Below, piece by piece: positions 46,320 to 59,400 of a stretch of DNA of 64,000 nucleotides. Origin of the DNA: Polychytrium aggregatum (taxonomy: Eukaryota > Chytridiomycota > Chytridiomycetes > Polychytriales); contig NW_026516271.1 of NCBI RefSeq assembly GCF_025602895.1, positions 186,001-250,000 of the forward strand, written 5' to 3'. Under the pieces are notes generated by a model. The model did not search any database, had not been told where the DNA came from, and saw nothing but the letters and a program-made list of their open reading frames with translations. The translations under genes were made by a program, and so were the position numbers. Numbering within the stretch: the stretch's first letter is position 1; each line of letters begins with the position of its first letter.

Positions 46320-49300
46320 TTAGGCGTGCTGCAGATCCCAGCTGTCGAACCACTTGCGAGTGCGGAGGGTCGCCTGGTCAGGGAAGCCTGTGCCGTACGT
46401 GAGCGGAGCAAAGAAGAAGAACGAGCCAATGCAGATCGCGAGCGTGACCACAGTCGTGATGGTGTAAATGACACCGGCCTGCTTCTTCATCCACTTGGAC
46501 ATGGGCGTTCGGTAGTCCGTTCTTCGGTTGGCGGCCTCCTCGCTGACGACGCGGCCGATAAAGTCAAACATCACGGCCGTGAGCATGACCGAGAAGATGA
46601 ATGAGGGGAGGTAGTGGTGCAGGAACAGGCAGCGACCCATCAGGAAGAAGGGCAGGTAGTGGAGGAGCCAAGCCAGGAGCAGATAGCCCGCGGTGTTGCC
46701 CCACCAACGGCGGACGTGGGCGCCGTAGTCGTCGATGCCCCGGCGGAGGAGGATCTGGTCAATGATCCAGAGCATCATGTACAGGAAGGTGCAGACGATC
46801 GCGAGCCACCAGATCAGCGGGTTGCCGAGCAGGTAAATCTGCTTGAGACCCTCCTTGGTTTCCCAGAAGGAGATGCCGCGGAGGACAAACGGCCAGGTGA
46901 TCGGGGTGGACGAGTACGGGTGCGGCGTGGTCAGGCCGGCATTGTGTTGGATCATCAGCTGCTGCAGCTCAAGGAACTTTTGCAGGAACGACAGCTTGGG
47001 CGGGGCCTCATGAACAGTCTCCTCTTCGGGTTCGAAGCCTGGACGGCAGCGTATCGGGCACGCGGGGACAGGAAATCCATAGACCATAAATCAGTGTCCG
47101 CCATCGAGTCTGATCCGTGCCAGCCGCGGTGCCCCGTCATCGCATGGACACGATTCACACCAGAGATGCCGAGCAGGTCCATCACGGCCGTCAAGCAGCA
47201 CCGACATCCAACATACCGTCGACAAAGGCAGAGTGGCTGACCGAGTCGATGTACCAGTTGTTGGCAACTTCTTTGAGGTTCTTGTTTCCGTTGATCTCCT
47301 GTTGGCTGAAGCCCCAGTCGGGAAGAGTGCCCTTGTGGGAGTGCACAGCGACATTGTGGGTGTGGCTGACGATGCGGATGGTGTTGCGCTTGGCACGGAT
47401 CTTGTAGCTGCCAGCATCGGCGTCGATGACCTCGATTCTCCAGACCGTCTCGTCGTAGCGCTCGAGCGGGTCGCTGATGGTGGTCATCTCCATATGCGTC
47501 GACATCAAGCTGGAGGCAACGTCGTGGGTCAGGAGATACGAGTTGGTGCCGGCATGCTTGAGGCGGACGAGGTCGCTGTTCTTGACGTAGCGGTATCCCT
47601 TCCTGAGCTCCTCGCCATTCCAGTGGTACGTATGCGCACCCTCAAGCAGAGCAGGGTCAATAGGCTCGATGATCCAGTCGTCGTTGACATCCTCGTGCGA
47701 ATAGCCTGTGACTTGCTGGCCCTGGCTGCTGACGCGCTCATCCTCGTAGCGGAGCGGGTAGTTCTCGGCGTGGGAGTGGAGGAAAACATTGGTGTTGCGG
47801 TGGCGGAAGCGGACGGTGGAGTTGAACACGAGAGGAACTGAATGACGAGAGCGGCAAGAGGAGCATGCAGTGTGAGTATCTCGGATGAGGACGCAGCCTT
47901 GAAACCAAAGGCCGATGGCTACAAGACAAATATCCCTGTGACATCAAAGAGTCCGCTCTTCAGCCCAGCTTGTACAAACGCAAACTCACTGGTGCGGGCT
48001 TGGTTCATCGAGTTGCCAATAAGTTCGGCCTGGAATTTGTGGCTCATGAAGGCATCGCCGGGACCGCTGTGGGTCAGGATGGCAAAGTGGATGTAGAAGA
48101 ACGAGAGGTAGAGGGTGATGGGCAGAATGATGAGGCAGAGGGCGCGAGCGGCAAAGTGCTGGCTGAATCGGCTCTGTGGCACGGTTGGGAGAGTCGAGAG
48201 CGGACAATGGACTGGATCAGCATATAGGCCTCGCAATAGTGCGTCGAGTCAGGGTCTGGATAGGGCGATATGGGCGATGGACTGCAACAGAGGCTCTGAG
48301 GCTGAAGTAAAGGCCAAACCGATGGTGCACACTTACCAGGGAGACCCCACGTCGGTAGTCAAGTAGGCGCCACAGATCAAAGAGGACAGCAATTCCGACG
48401 GTGCCGATGGAAAAGAGACCGACCATCTTGACGCTGCACAGCGCAGAGGAGATGGGTCAGCACGAGTAATGTTGACGCAGCTGGATGCATAGAACGACAT
48501 CGATCGGAGAGAACACATGCAGGCGCGGCTTTGCGTCCCTAAGGTCGTGAACATACCCGAGAGTCAGAGCCAGAGAAACACCCGTGAGGGTGAGCCAGAT
48601 CCACCATCGAATGGAGAACTCCCTGTAGTTTGACAAAGGAAGCGGAGGGATATCGATGAGTGGGCATCCATGGCGAGCAATCGACGCTCATCTGTATCGT
48701 CGCGCTGCAGATGGCTCGGGATCCTTCCGACGGCTCGGCCCAATGAGTTGCCGAAGACACACACACACTCGCATCCAAAATACGTACTCGTAGCGGTACT
48801 TGTAGAACTTGACCCAAGTGTAAATCGAGAGCACGCCAAAGAGCATGAGCATGCTGTCCAGCAGGATGAGACGAGACTGGGTCATCAGAGAGTTGTCTGG
48901 AGCAGAGAGCTGGAAGGTCAGTTCCTTGTAATAACGGTACCGCTGTTGGGGATCTTGGCAGTTGAATCGAGGCAGCCCCCACATTCAAGCGCTTCTATGT
49001 CTGACACCGGTAGACGGTATCATCCTGTCCCACCCCCTCATCTTTTGCCCGCCGGGACAGCACAATCATCTCACCAAACACGAGCAGGAGGGCGCCAAAG
49101 AGACAGCCCAGAACGGTCAGACCCATCTCCTTGAGAGTCAGATAGGCCACGGGGACGATCAGGGAGCCGCAGATAGCAGGGAATAAGCGGAGGCCAATGT
49201 GGGGCACGTTGTTGGTTGCGTAGTCGTCGCCGATGTTGTCAAAGAGGAAGTGGCCGTCGTAGCCGATCCAGTAGCCCGTAGCCGCCAGGAGCATCTTGCC

Positions 49301-49971
49301 AAGGGGCGGGTGGACATCGAAAAAGTAGGTGCGCTGGAGATAATGGCTGGCAAACTTGCCAAAGTGCACTTCGTCGAAGCTGCAAGAGGCAGAAGTGGGC
49401 GGGCGAGCCAAACATGGTCAGCCCAGGTGCTCAGATATCGCTCGCTGTGCAAGTGTGGAAGGCACGAATTCGGCTAGCCTCCAGCGTAGCCCACTGGGCC
49501 ACCTGTCGTTGCCGAACTGACTTTGATGTCGATCAGACAACGGGCTGTTCTCCGATACTTACACGACTTGGGCGGGATCCTGGATGCTGTAGACACGGGT
49601 GGCAAAGGCAAGGGCCGTCACAACCAGCAGGCCGATGTGGTAGTAGTATTCGGTGGCTGCCTTGGCCTTCTGCTGGGCCTTGACCTTTTCGGGCTTCTCC
49701 TAACGAAGGACATATCGCGATACAGCGGAGGAGGGTGTGAGTCTCCCGAGTGCTGGAGACGGCCATGCAGAGGGCAGAGAAAGGAGGGGGGGCACCAATC
49801 GGTGCGGAGACTGCTCGCTTCTGGTCGGCAGCGGCAACCAGCTATACTCACGCTGTCTGACTTGGGCTCGTCGTTGACAACAGGCTGCTGCTGCTGCTGC
49901 TTTGTCTGGGGCTTGGCCTCCTTCTCGGAGGGCCCACCCGAGGTCTTCTTCCTTTGGGTGACGGAAGACAT
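46320..49971 (-). CDS. PMT4: Dolichyl-phosphate-mannose protein O-mannosyltransferase, Pmt4-like
   Basis: ER membrane enzyme that transfers mannose from Dol-P-Man to Ser/Thr of secretory proteins. Nine exons: 49852-49971, 49563-49699, 49075-49379, 48788-48896, 48557-48622, 48337-48433, 47990-48173, 47217-47837 and 46320-47038, all GT-AG, giving 785 aa (yeast Pmt4 762). The catalytic first loop is FDEVHFGKFASHYLQRTYFF then DVHPPLGKM (the DE and HPP motifs), followed by multiple membrane spans and three MIR motifs in exon 8 (HRNTNVFLHSHAENYPLRY, VRLKHAGTNSYLLTHD, VWRIEVIDADAGSYKIRAK). The C-terminal GT39 part has WWGNTAGYLLLAWLLHYLPF then FMGRCLFLHHYLPS-like sequence. FDEVHFGKFAS favours the Pmt4 branch over Pmt1/Pmt2. 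The N-terminus has a short polyglutamine. Confidence 0.92.
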
Positions 49972-50613
49972 GGATGAACGGCTATATCTGGGTCTGGAGC
50001 GGTAGGGTCAGGTTAGTGCACGGGAGAGCGTATATGCAAGGCAGAGCGGTGCCCGGAGCGACTTTCGAGAAAACGTTGAGGAAAAGGGCACAGCCAGATC
50101 GTCGACCTCCGGGGTTGGAAGTTCACAACGGAAACGGAGGCGCAAGTCAATGGGAACTGGTGGGGGGGGGAGGAGAGGGGAAGACCCCCTTTCCTTCTTA
50201 ACCCCCACAAGACCATCGACCAGATTGCCGACGGCTACCCAAGCGATCGAGAAGCAAAGACGCCTCCCGCAACCTGGAGCAAGAGCGAGGATCAGTGGGA
50301 ACTCCGAGGAGGACAGCTCGGTCAGCGTACCCTTCAGTCGAGCAGGAGATGTCGGATGTCGAACGGACGCAGCAGATCGCTGGGGGGGGGTGAAGGAGAG
50401 GCTGGCGATGTGCGGCAGGTCGAAACGGGGTGACGCCGATCGAGGCAGCCAGCAGACAAAGAAATGCGCCGTGCTTGGCTTCGATTGGCTGGGAACCTGG
50501 CAGGCGAGAAACGCGTTGCACCAGCAAGATCGAAGCCGCCGTCTCTCGGCCAGGACCCAGCCCGTCGATACTGCAGACGACACTCAAATACGTGCGATAC
50601 ATTGCGGGCCAAT
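49972..50613. promoter_or_regulatory. Upstream region of PMT4
   Basis: 0.64 kb between the PMT4 start and transposon copy C. Contains a G-run (50161-50170) and purine-rich stretches. No specific site recognised. Confidence 0.4.
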
Positions 50614-51259
50614 TAGAGCGTTTCCAAAATGAAATGGGACACTCTCCGTTTCTAACCAGGACAGTGTGTTTACTGTGACCTGAATACACCCACCCACTCA
50701 TCGCATTCGTGGCCAAGCAAGTATGTCCAAGGGAGACCGAGGTGGTGATTGCTTTTGGGAATGCATCCTGGAAACAGGGGAAGGGATATGCTTCCAGTCC
50801 CAGGAGGCTCAGGTTTGCCAAATACTTTGAGCAGTTCATACACCACCAGAGACGCCCACCAGACCGATCCGTCTCCAAGATCCATGTGTGCTCGGTGAAC
50901 GAGTTCAACACATCCCAGGTGTGCTCACATTGTCGGGAAGCCAAGCGACTCGAGAAGGTTGAGTATCTTGATGTCGAGAAACCACACTTTGTCCGGAGCT
51001 GTGCAAGCTGCCATACGCTGTGGGATCGAGACATCAATGCAGCCAGGAACATGATCTCGGTATGCCAGTCGATCATCGCCACAGGAGATCGGCCATGTGT
51101 ATTCAAGGCTGTGCTCCCGAAACCAACCAAAACAAAGCGATTGCCAACGAAGACAGGAGTGCAATGCCATGGCCTGCCCGCTGGGCCTACAGTCAGTCAG
51201 CGGGGTTCAGACATCTGAAGCCAGGAAGGAACTGTCCCGTTTCTTCTGGATAGACTGTA
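50614..51259 (+). mobile_element. Deletion derivative of the Fanzor/mariner element, copy C
   Basis: 646-bp element with both termini recognisable (left TAGAGCGTTTCCAAAATGAA then ATGGGACA; right, read inward, TACAGTCTATCCAGAAGAAA then CGGGACA). It holds an open Fanzor C-terminal fragment on the plus strand: ETEVVIAFGNASWKQGKGYA, VNEFNTSQVCSHC, SCASCHTLWDRDINAARNM, ending VLPKPTKTKR. RuvC-I, the N-terminal half and the transposase are missing. The leader from the left end to the Fanzor fragment is shared with copy A, so both descend from one deleted ancestor. Non-autonomous at best. Confidence 0.85.
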
Positions 51260-51766
51260 GAGCTTCTTGTGGCGCTGTTGATCGCAAGCGGATATAGAGG
51301 CAGGGGAGTGTATGTATCGAGAGGCTCAGACAAACGAGAGAGCAACGAGGCGAAGATGGGAAGGAAATGACCAAAGCGAACAAACTTGCTGCAACCAGGG
51401 ACAGCCAATGAGAGACCCGCCAGTGCGGGCGGCGGAAGGAAGGAGACTAGCAATACAGTAGAGGCAGACAAAAAGCAATTTAAAAGGGAAAAAAGGGCCT
51501 GCTGCATCGACAAAACCGATGAAATATGTTGGCAAAACGAACAGCGCCGACATATGGGGGCTCAAGAAGCATGGCAACGTCAGATGAGTGCCATCTTGAT
51601 GAATGCCATCCTGACGAGTGCCATCCTGACGAGTGCCACCCAGACGACAAAACAGCACGGGAAGCACTTCTCCCGACACACACACACATCCTGTCTATGG
51701 ATCCAGCTCGTGTTCCAGCCACTTTGTTCGTCCAGCTTGCTCTAGCACCTCTCGAACAGATCCCGC
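51260..51766. other. Intergenic, 3' flank of the Sat4-like kinase gene
   Basis: 0.5 kb with a 15-nt tandem repeat (51583-51641) and no supported gene. Confidence 0.5.
51583..51641 (+). repeat. 15-nt tandem repeat around GACGAGTGCCATCCT, about four copies
   Basis: Imperfect tandem units of GAYGARTGCCATCYT, 126 bp downstream of the kinase stop codon. Confidence 0.85.
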
Positions 51767-54543
51767 TTAGTTGGCGCCGGGGCCCTTGGTATGTACATGG
51801 TTGCTGGATTGCCGCTCGGGGGTGCAGTACTGGAGAGTCTGGATCCACTCGTCCGCGATGAGCTTGTCGAGGGAGAATCGCGTCAAGGGCGAAGGATCGA
51901 GCATGCCGTACTGCGAAGGTTTGAGTGGGAGCGAACAGCGAGACGGGCGATGGAGAATGAGTCAGCGACTCTGCTTCGACACTGCACCCTCAAAAGGGCG
52001 AATGGGTGACCAGGCAGAAGCAACCAAGAATCTCTGGCGATGCCATCCACCACGCATGCACTGCCACGATGCTTACAATGACTTTTCTCGGGCCAGGGGC
52101 CAGCTGCTCAAAGGGCCAGAAGGAGCTGCGGTGGTCGAGATAGTACTTGAAGCGCGCATCGGTTTCCTCGGCGCTTCTCCACGGGATGGCATTGTTGACC
52201 ATGATGTAGCTAAAGGCGGCAGCGCGAGACATCAGTCATCGACATCCATAATAGATTCAACCCATCCATCCTACGGGCGCAGATGCCCAGCTGTGCGCGA
52301 GCCACAGGGTGCCTGTGAGGGAGAACCACTTACAAGATGATGCCCATGGCCCAGATATCGACCAGTTGTGAGTCATACTCAGGGTCGGTGTGTTCCTAGG
52401 ATGTCGAGCATCATCATAATCAGCAATGAGACGACAAACGCAGGGTTGCCAGTTATATTCGCCGGAAATTCGGCCACTCTACCGCGTCAGCACGACTGGC
52501 AAGGACCTCCTACCTCTGGGGCGATATAGGGCCCGGATCCACAGAGACCCTTGGCCTTGGTGGGCTTGCCAAAGGGCGTCTTGAAGACCTCGGAGACACC
52601 AAAGTCGGTGATCTTGAGGATTTTTCCGTCGTCGTCCAACAGGAGGTTTTCTGGAACACAGCCGGACCCGACATCAGCCTCGGTGATTGTCAAGGAGCAT
52701 GCGAGTGCCAAGGGTCGCTACCAACACGATGGCCAGAATCCGCCAAAGACGTACCTGGCTTCAAGTCACGGTGAGCGACACCCATGCTATGCAGATACTT
52801 GACACCCTCAATGAGCTGGCGGAAGTAGCTGGCGGATACGAGGGCCCACGAGGTGATGTCAAGTTAGCGACACGGGCGAGGGGAAGGACGAGAACGACGG
52901 CAGCCATAGACGACCGGCCGGACGAGTGGCAGAGCGGTGCGCTGATTGCGAAGGATACACAATCAGGAATCCGTAGGCAGAACCAGACCGACACCGGCAC
53001 TGTCCAGCTACCGAGATACACACCAATACGACTCGTAGAGGTCGGTGAGCTGGCCGGCGTGGATCTTGGCGTAGAGATCGCCGTCGCGACAGTACTCCAT
53101 GACGACACACCACTTGTGTTTCTGGATAACCGGATAAACAGCGTCCAAAGCGATTGGGTGAGCTGGGCTGACTCGACAAGAGGAGCGGGGCTGACACCGA
53201 CAGCAAGAGGGGCGGGGCTGACATCAACAGCAGGAGGACAACGACGCTACCTCGTCTTTGATCAGGTCGACAGTTTTGATGATATTAGGATGGTCTAGGG
53301 TCGAGCTGATGCAGAACTCGGCAATGAGCTTCTTGACATACTCTTTCTGTGGCGGTGAGGCGTTGACGTCCGGGACGGGGAAGGGCGCAGCGAAAGCAAG
53401 CCGAGAATTAGCCCTGAGCGCGACTGCGCGTGACGTGTCATGAGATGGCGTCCTGAGGGCCATTGCGAATGCAGAGGCGGTGGCTCCAGGGCGAGCCAGG
53501 CAGCGCCGGCAGTATGGGGGGGAGGGCGGCGAGGTGCGATCTGCGCAAAAGCGGATGCGGCTGCACTAAAGCTGTCGACGAAGGGGCAGGGGAGCACAGG
53601 GGATGGAGTGCGAGTGCAAACAGCGTCAACCTGTTTTGGGGGGTGAAGGGGGGGGTATTACCTGGCCCTCATTTCGTCTTCGGTTGCGGAATTCCTTGAC
53701 GGCATACTTTTTTTCCGAGTTCATCGGGCAACACAGGCGGACGACGGCGTTGGCACCACGGCCGAGCTCGGTCGCCACCTTGCCGTACTTTTCAGCAAGC
53801 GAGGTGTCGGAGGCCGAGTGTTTCGACTCGTAAAAGTGGTCCGAGCCCTTTTGCGAGGTGGTCGAGGGACGGCGCAGGCCGGGGTTCATGAGACCCTTGA
53901 AGAGCCCGCCGTCAGACTTGTGGACCGAGCCATCGTCCGAGTCGCTGTTCTCGCTGTTCTCGTTGGAGGAATTGCCGCGCGAGCTCGAGGACTTTTTGGG
54001 CTTGAAGCTCTGGCCGCCGAGCAGCTTCAAGAGGCCAGGGCGCTTGGACTTGTCGTGATGCTGCTCCTCGGTCTCGCTCTCGCTGTCCGAAGCCGGGTGG
54101 GAGAAGGGCGACTGCACCGACGATTCTTTTGGCTTTTGCGAATCGTTAGCAGCGACGAAAAGACCCTGAACGGGGTCCTTGCTGGAGAAGACGTGGGTGT
54201 TGCCCTCGTCGTCGGTGGCTTGGTCCGTCGAGTAGCCCTGGTCTTCATCGGTGGACTCGCTGCCGGATTCGTATGTTCTCCGGGAGCGACCGACGATGGC
54301 GCTGCCTTCCTGGCCCGGATGAAAAATGCGATAGAGGATGTTTTTCTTGGGCGGAACGGGAGCAAAGAGAGCAGGATCGGATCCGGGGGCAGCCTTGGGC
54401 TTGAACAGCGAGCCCGCAGAGGAGGTTTTCCGCTCTGGTTTTGGCGATGGGGCTGCAGCCGCTCCATTGGCCTGGGACTGCGACTGGCGAGTGTTGGTGC
54501 TGGAAAGACCCGGAGTCCATATCTCGGTACTGAAGGTAGACAT
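51767..54543 (-). CDS. Ser/Thr protein kinase, Sat4/Hal4-Npr1-like
   Basis: Fungal kinase of the family that controls plasma-membrane transporters and salt tolerance. Eight exons: 53662-54543, 53251-53346, 53024-53121, 52755-52828, 52514-52650, 52334-52395, 52077-52209 and 51767-51910, giving 541 aa. The first 230 residues are Ser/Pro/Asp-rich and probably disordered ([35 protein letters not shown]). The kinase domain is complete: Gly loop [12 protein letters not shown], Lys in [12 protein letters not shown]-helix Glu in [10 protein letters not shown], hinge [13 protein letters not shown], catalytic loop [16 protein letters not shown] in [13 protein letters not shown], and YIAPE. The DFGxSEVF segment and short C-tail match Sat4/Hal4/Hal5 relatives. 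Exon 1 alone holds the whole regulatory region. Confidence 0.9.
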
Positions 54544-56449
54544 GGCTATGGAGAGAGTGTGGAGAACGGGGGGGGGAACTGAAGGCGATGGGAGCGAGAA
54601 AACCCGGCAAGCGCAAAGGGTGCTGTATCGACAAAGCTGAACGAATGAAACCGGACGACTGTCGCCACGAGGAGCAGCAGAGAATAAAAGGACGTGCGAT
54701 GGCGGTCGAATGGGCAGGATGACGGAAACACGATAGTTAGGAGCAGATCGAGGCCGATTTTCAATCCGGTGAGTACCGATGACGTGGGGGCTGGGTCTCG
54801 AAAGGGGTGGGACGAAGATGCTGGAAGGGCTGCCTCGACAGCCAGCATGCCACACTGGGGACCGGACAACTGAGCCGAGTCTGGTCGATCCGCCAATAGA
54901 GCTGGCGGGTGGTAGAATTGGTCGAGAGAGGAGGGGGGGCCAGCAAGCAGCAGCACGATGATGCGGCGGTGTTTTGATGCAAACGAGCGGCTGGCAGTGG
55001 TGGGAAGTGGGTGGCTGGTCCGATCGCCCGGGGCCGATCAGAGAACGTACCTGGGAGTTTGCCGACGACGGCGGAAACGAAGGGCAAGGAGAGCCTGTGG
55101 CCGTGCGAGGCGAGCAGGAGGAGAAGGACGGAGCAGAAGAGCGATGCAAGCGAGCGATGCAAAAGGGCGATGCAGGCGACTACAGAGACATGGCGGCGGG
55201 TCCAGGAAAGTCGCAAAAGTATAAATATGCATAGAATGGCCAAACAAAAAGCCGACTCTGAAGGAGCAGCGGGCTGCGATTGGCCCGAATTCGGGCCTTG
55301 GTGCGGGAGCGCGCCTGTGGGGCGAGAGCGGGCGAGAGGAGTGCGAGAAGGCGCAGAAGCAGAGCGAGGAGACACAGAGTGTTGCCACGGCTCGGCGAGA
55401 ACAGCGAGGGCAGGCAGAGAGCGGCGCCGAGGAGACGACGCACATTCGATCCAGTCGATCCATTCGATCCAAGCAAGCCGATCGAGCCATTCGAGTCATT
55501 CGAGCCAGCGAGTCGAGCCGGCTGCGCGGTGGGGCGAGCGCGCGTGCGCGCGTGCGACGTGGCGGGACACACGCGTCCGATCCCTTCCCTTTTCTGAGGG
55601 GCACGAGCGCGCCTTTCTTTTGCAGCGTGACGACGATGTGTCGACCGAGGCAGCCCGATGCGAGTAATAACGTTGAGGCCTGGCATTCCAACGCTGGCAA
55701 CAGCACTGCGACGGCAGCACGGCGATGCCAAACGACGCTGCACCAGCTGCCCGAAGCAGTGCCCGCATAACACTGCCGCGGCCTCTGGCCCAGCTCCGTC
55801 ACTGCCCAACCGCAGCCCGGTTCCACTATCGCCCAACCATCGCCCAACCGCGGCTCGACATGTCGCACTGGCCTGTCCACTGGCACCTGCCGCGCTCAGC
55901 AGCCACCGTCCGGAGCACAACTCCATCGGCAGCAGTCTCTGTGAGCCTCCAGCTGCCCTTGCCCTGCACCGCGGCCTTGTCGCTCTCGCCAACGTCTCGC
56001 TCCTCGCCGCCCACAGTCTCTGTGGCCCTCGGTGTCGCACTGCTTCTCGGCTCCTGTCTCGTTCGCCTTCGTCTTTGCCTTGCGTCCTTTGGTCGGCTTT
56101 GCGACCCATTCTGGTCATCGGCCTGCCCTTCCTTCCTTCCCTCCATCGTCCCTGTCGTCCTCGATCCTTGGCCCTTCCCTTCCTCTTCCCTGCTCCCTTT
56201 CCCTCCACTCCCTTCGCTCCCCCCCATCACCTCCCCTTTCCTCTCGTCTCCCTCTCTCCCCATCTGGTCTGGCCCATATCAGCTTCCCCGACCACCTCCG
56301 CCCCGTTCCCACCCTCCCAATACCTGCTCCGGGTCAAGCCAAGGCCGAACTCCAAGCCACCGCCGTCTGGGCCTCGCATCTGCCACCTGGATACCACCAT
56401 CCCAGTCTCTGGGCATCCTCCCCGTCTACCCGCCACCCGACTGCCAAAC
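54544..56449. promoter_or_regulatory. Divergent intergenic region, kinase / F-BAR-RhoGAP
   Basis: 1.9 kb between two divergent start codons. GC-rich, with a degenerate GATCCATTCGAGCC-type repeat (about 55446-55510) and a long pyrimidine tract (about 56108-56290) before the RhoGAP start. ORFs across it look like random translation. No gene supported. Confidence 0.5.
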
Positions 56450-59400
56450 ATGCGTCCGCTTCTCAGCTTCCATGATCACTTCTGGGGCCTCGACGACACT
56501 CCCCCCACCAGCGGCGTCGACCAGCTCTTCCACATCTTCACCGCCCATCTGTCCGAATGCGAGCTCGCACTGCTCTCCTTCAAGCAGCGGGCCTTTGTCG
56601 AAGACCAAACCGCCCTGCGATTCTCCGAACTGTCCCTCGGCAAGATCTCGGTCCCCTCGGACGACTCAGCTGCCTCGTCCCTGTCCTCGAGCATCGCCCT
56701 TGCCGGCGCCGGCCTTGCCTCCACCTTCTGGTCGGATGAGCGCAGGTCTCCCAACCAAAAAGTCTCGCTCTCGGGCGACGGCTCGGCCTTTGGAAACACC
56801 ATTGCTCAGTACAAGGACCAGATGAGTCGCCAGGCTGCCATTCACGCCACGCACTGCCAGTCCATTGCCCATGGCGTCATCACCCCGCTCTCCGAGTTCA
56901 TCGTCCGCTATCGCAAGCTCATCAACATGAAGAAGAGCGAGGTTGACCAGGCTTACAAGGGCTTTCCCAAGCTCGTTCGCGAAGTCGAGAAGAAAAAGGC
57001 TGCCTTTTTCGAGAAGATGAAGTTGGCCGAGGACGAGGAGACTCGCTCGCGCCAGGATGCCGAGATCAGAGACGCCCCGCAGTCCACCGACACAGGTAGC
57101 CATCGCCCACCATCATCATGCATGGTCTGTTCGTCAGTGCGTCGACTCATCTCCATGACTCGCGATTCTGTCCGTCCTACTCTTGTCCAGGCGTAACCTT
57201 TGGCCATCGCGGCGTCCCGTACTCCGAGCTGATGGACATGTTCAACCTTATGAAGAAAGAAGTCAAAACCAGAGCCATCTCGACTCCCTTTGGTATCTTC
57301 GAAAACGGCTTTGTTGGCGAAGACGTCGTGGCCTTCCTCCGCGGAAGATACCCTAGCGTCACGTCCCCGTTGCTGGTGGCGATGGCCCAGGCGTACGTCA
57401 ATCGCCGCCTCATCACGGCCGTTGTCGGCGGCTACGACGGAGCCTTCAACCCCGAGACCCTCTACGTTTTTGGCCGTCCTCTTCTCAAGAACGGCGACAG
57501 CCCCTACGTCAAAGCCAGAAAGGACGCCGAGTATGCTCGCCAGGACTACCTCCGTTCGGTCCTCAATGCCGAGCACAGCCGCTCCGCCCTCAACTTCCAC
57601 ATCGAGGACTTTTTGATCTTCATCCAGCAAGCCGAGTCTGTGCGTATCTCGATCATGAGCGACAGCTACAAGGCCCTCGAGACCGCCCAGCGCACTGCCC
57701 TCGAGGAACTCTCGCGTCTCTGGAACCCAGAGCCGCTACAGTGGGTCCTGCCTCTCCCTCAGCCCGACGAAGGCATCGTCGCCATCTGCGAGAAGTGGTC
57801 CACGGGGCCTGTCCGCCAGCCACCCTTTGTCTTTGATCACTACGACGAGAACCGCGAGCCGATCAGCATGTTTGCCGCCACCATCGACCGGCTGGCCCAA
57901 TTCACCAACCGAAACGTTCCTGTGCTGATTCGCCAGTCAGTCCAGGTCCTGCATGAGGCCTTCCAGGCTGCCCGGGGCTCTGTTGACATCTGGTTGACGC
58001 CGAACCCCGAGATGCCCTCGGTCCAACTCCTCCGGATCGAGTTTGGCCGCGGCATCCGTGGCAAGAAGATCACTCTGGACAAGATGCGGCGCCAATCTCC
58101 CGCCGTCGTCGCATGTTTGCTCAAAATGTTCCTGACCGAGTCGACCTCCGGTATCATCTCCCCTACCTACTACGAGGAAGTGGCGGACCTGTACCGCGCC
58201 AAGGATGGTGAGTAGCTGATAACGCAGCTGGATTCTTTGGTGCTTGGGGAGGTGCACTGAGCTGCTGCGAGAGTGGCCATCGGCGGCGCGAACGAACCCA
58301 GGCGGCTGCTGTTACTCTGGAGCGAAGCGATTCTATCCAACCCGATGCTTACGCGACTGTATCGCAATGCGATCTCCTGTGGCTGATATCAACGCAGACT
58401 TCAACCTCACCGAGCTCGCCGATGAAAACGGCCGCATCGAGAGGCTCAAGGCCATCTTCAACAGTGTTTCGGCGCCCATCCACGACACTGTCCGCCTCCT
58501 GAGCGCGTACTTGCACTGGTAAGCCACCCCGCTCCAGCCGCCTGCAGCCTCGGCGCCGTGTACTTTCATGGGGTTTTGCCGGTGGCGCACACCGTTCGCC
58601 CGGGCATCGGCCGAATCTTCTCCTGCTCACTCTCTCCACGTGCCTCGAACGACTCACCAGCATCACCCGAGGCCTCCCCTCCAACGACCAGCGCTTTGTT
58701 GCCCTCTCCCGCACTCTGGCCTACTGCTTCCTCCGGCCCGAGCACACCACGACCGAGAATGCCAACGACCCCTACGCCTGGAAGCTCGTTAATGACCTGA
58801 TTCGCAACTGCCCCGCCATCTTCGACCCCGAGATTAATCTGTCGAGTCTCCTCGAGCAGGACCAGGTCGTATACAGCGAGGACGACGAGGACGAGGAGCT
58901 GGACGACAACTTTGACATTCTCGACTCGTCCGAGTACCAGTACAACGGAAGCACCGCCGACGGCATGTCCTCTGCCGGCTCGCTGCCCCGAACGGCTGGC
59001 TCCATGACCGATGGGTGGTTGAACGACCGGTCGGCAACCTCCTCGCCTGTCCTGACCAGTTCCAACTCGTGGTTCAACTGGAACTCCTCCCAAGCAAACG
59101 AGCCCGACTCGTGGGAAAAGCAAGGACTCGCTGGCCGTGTAAGTCCTGAGCCGAAAAGGCATCATCACCGTGTGAACAACAAGCTTTTGCTTCTCCACGG
59201 CAAGGTCAGACGGCCGTGATATACGTCTTGCCATCGAGCGACCGGTCACGGTCGGTTCAGCCGATGCCGAACTCTGTGGAGAACACACAGCTGTTTGCCT
59301 CGGCATGGAGAAAGCACCATCCGGGCATCCCCGCCCCTCCAACGTGAAACCCGTTGATATGCTCACTGCTCCCTTGCTCCCTCCTCCCCTTCGCTCGCTT

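Noticed and set aside
53626-55149. Longer 507-codon form of the kinase first exon starting at 55149
   Set aside because: Sequence upstream of the ATG at 54543 is Ser/Pro/His low-complexity without family similarity; the ATG before [11 protein letters not shown] is the better start.
55658-56449. N-terminal extension of the F-BAR/RhoGAP protein
   Set aside because: The frame is open but the translation is Pro/Ser/His-rich leader-like sequence; the F-BAR domain begins right after the ATG at 56450.
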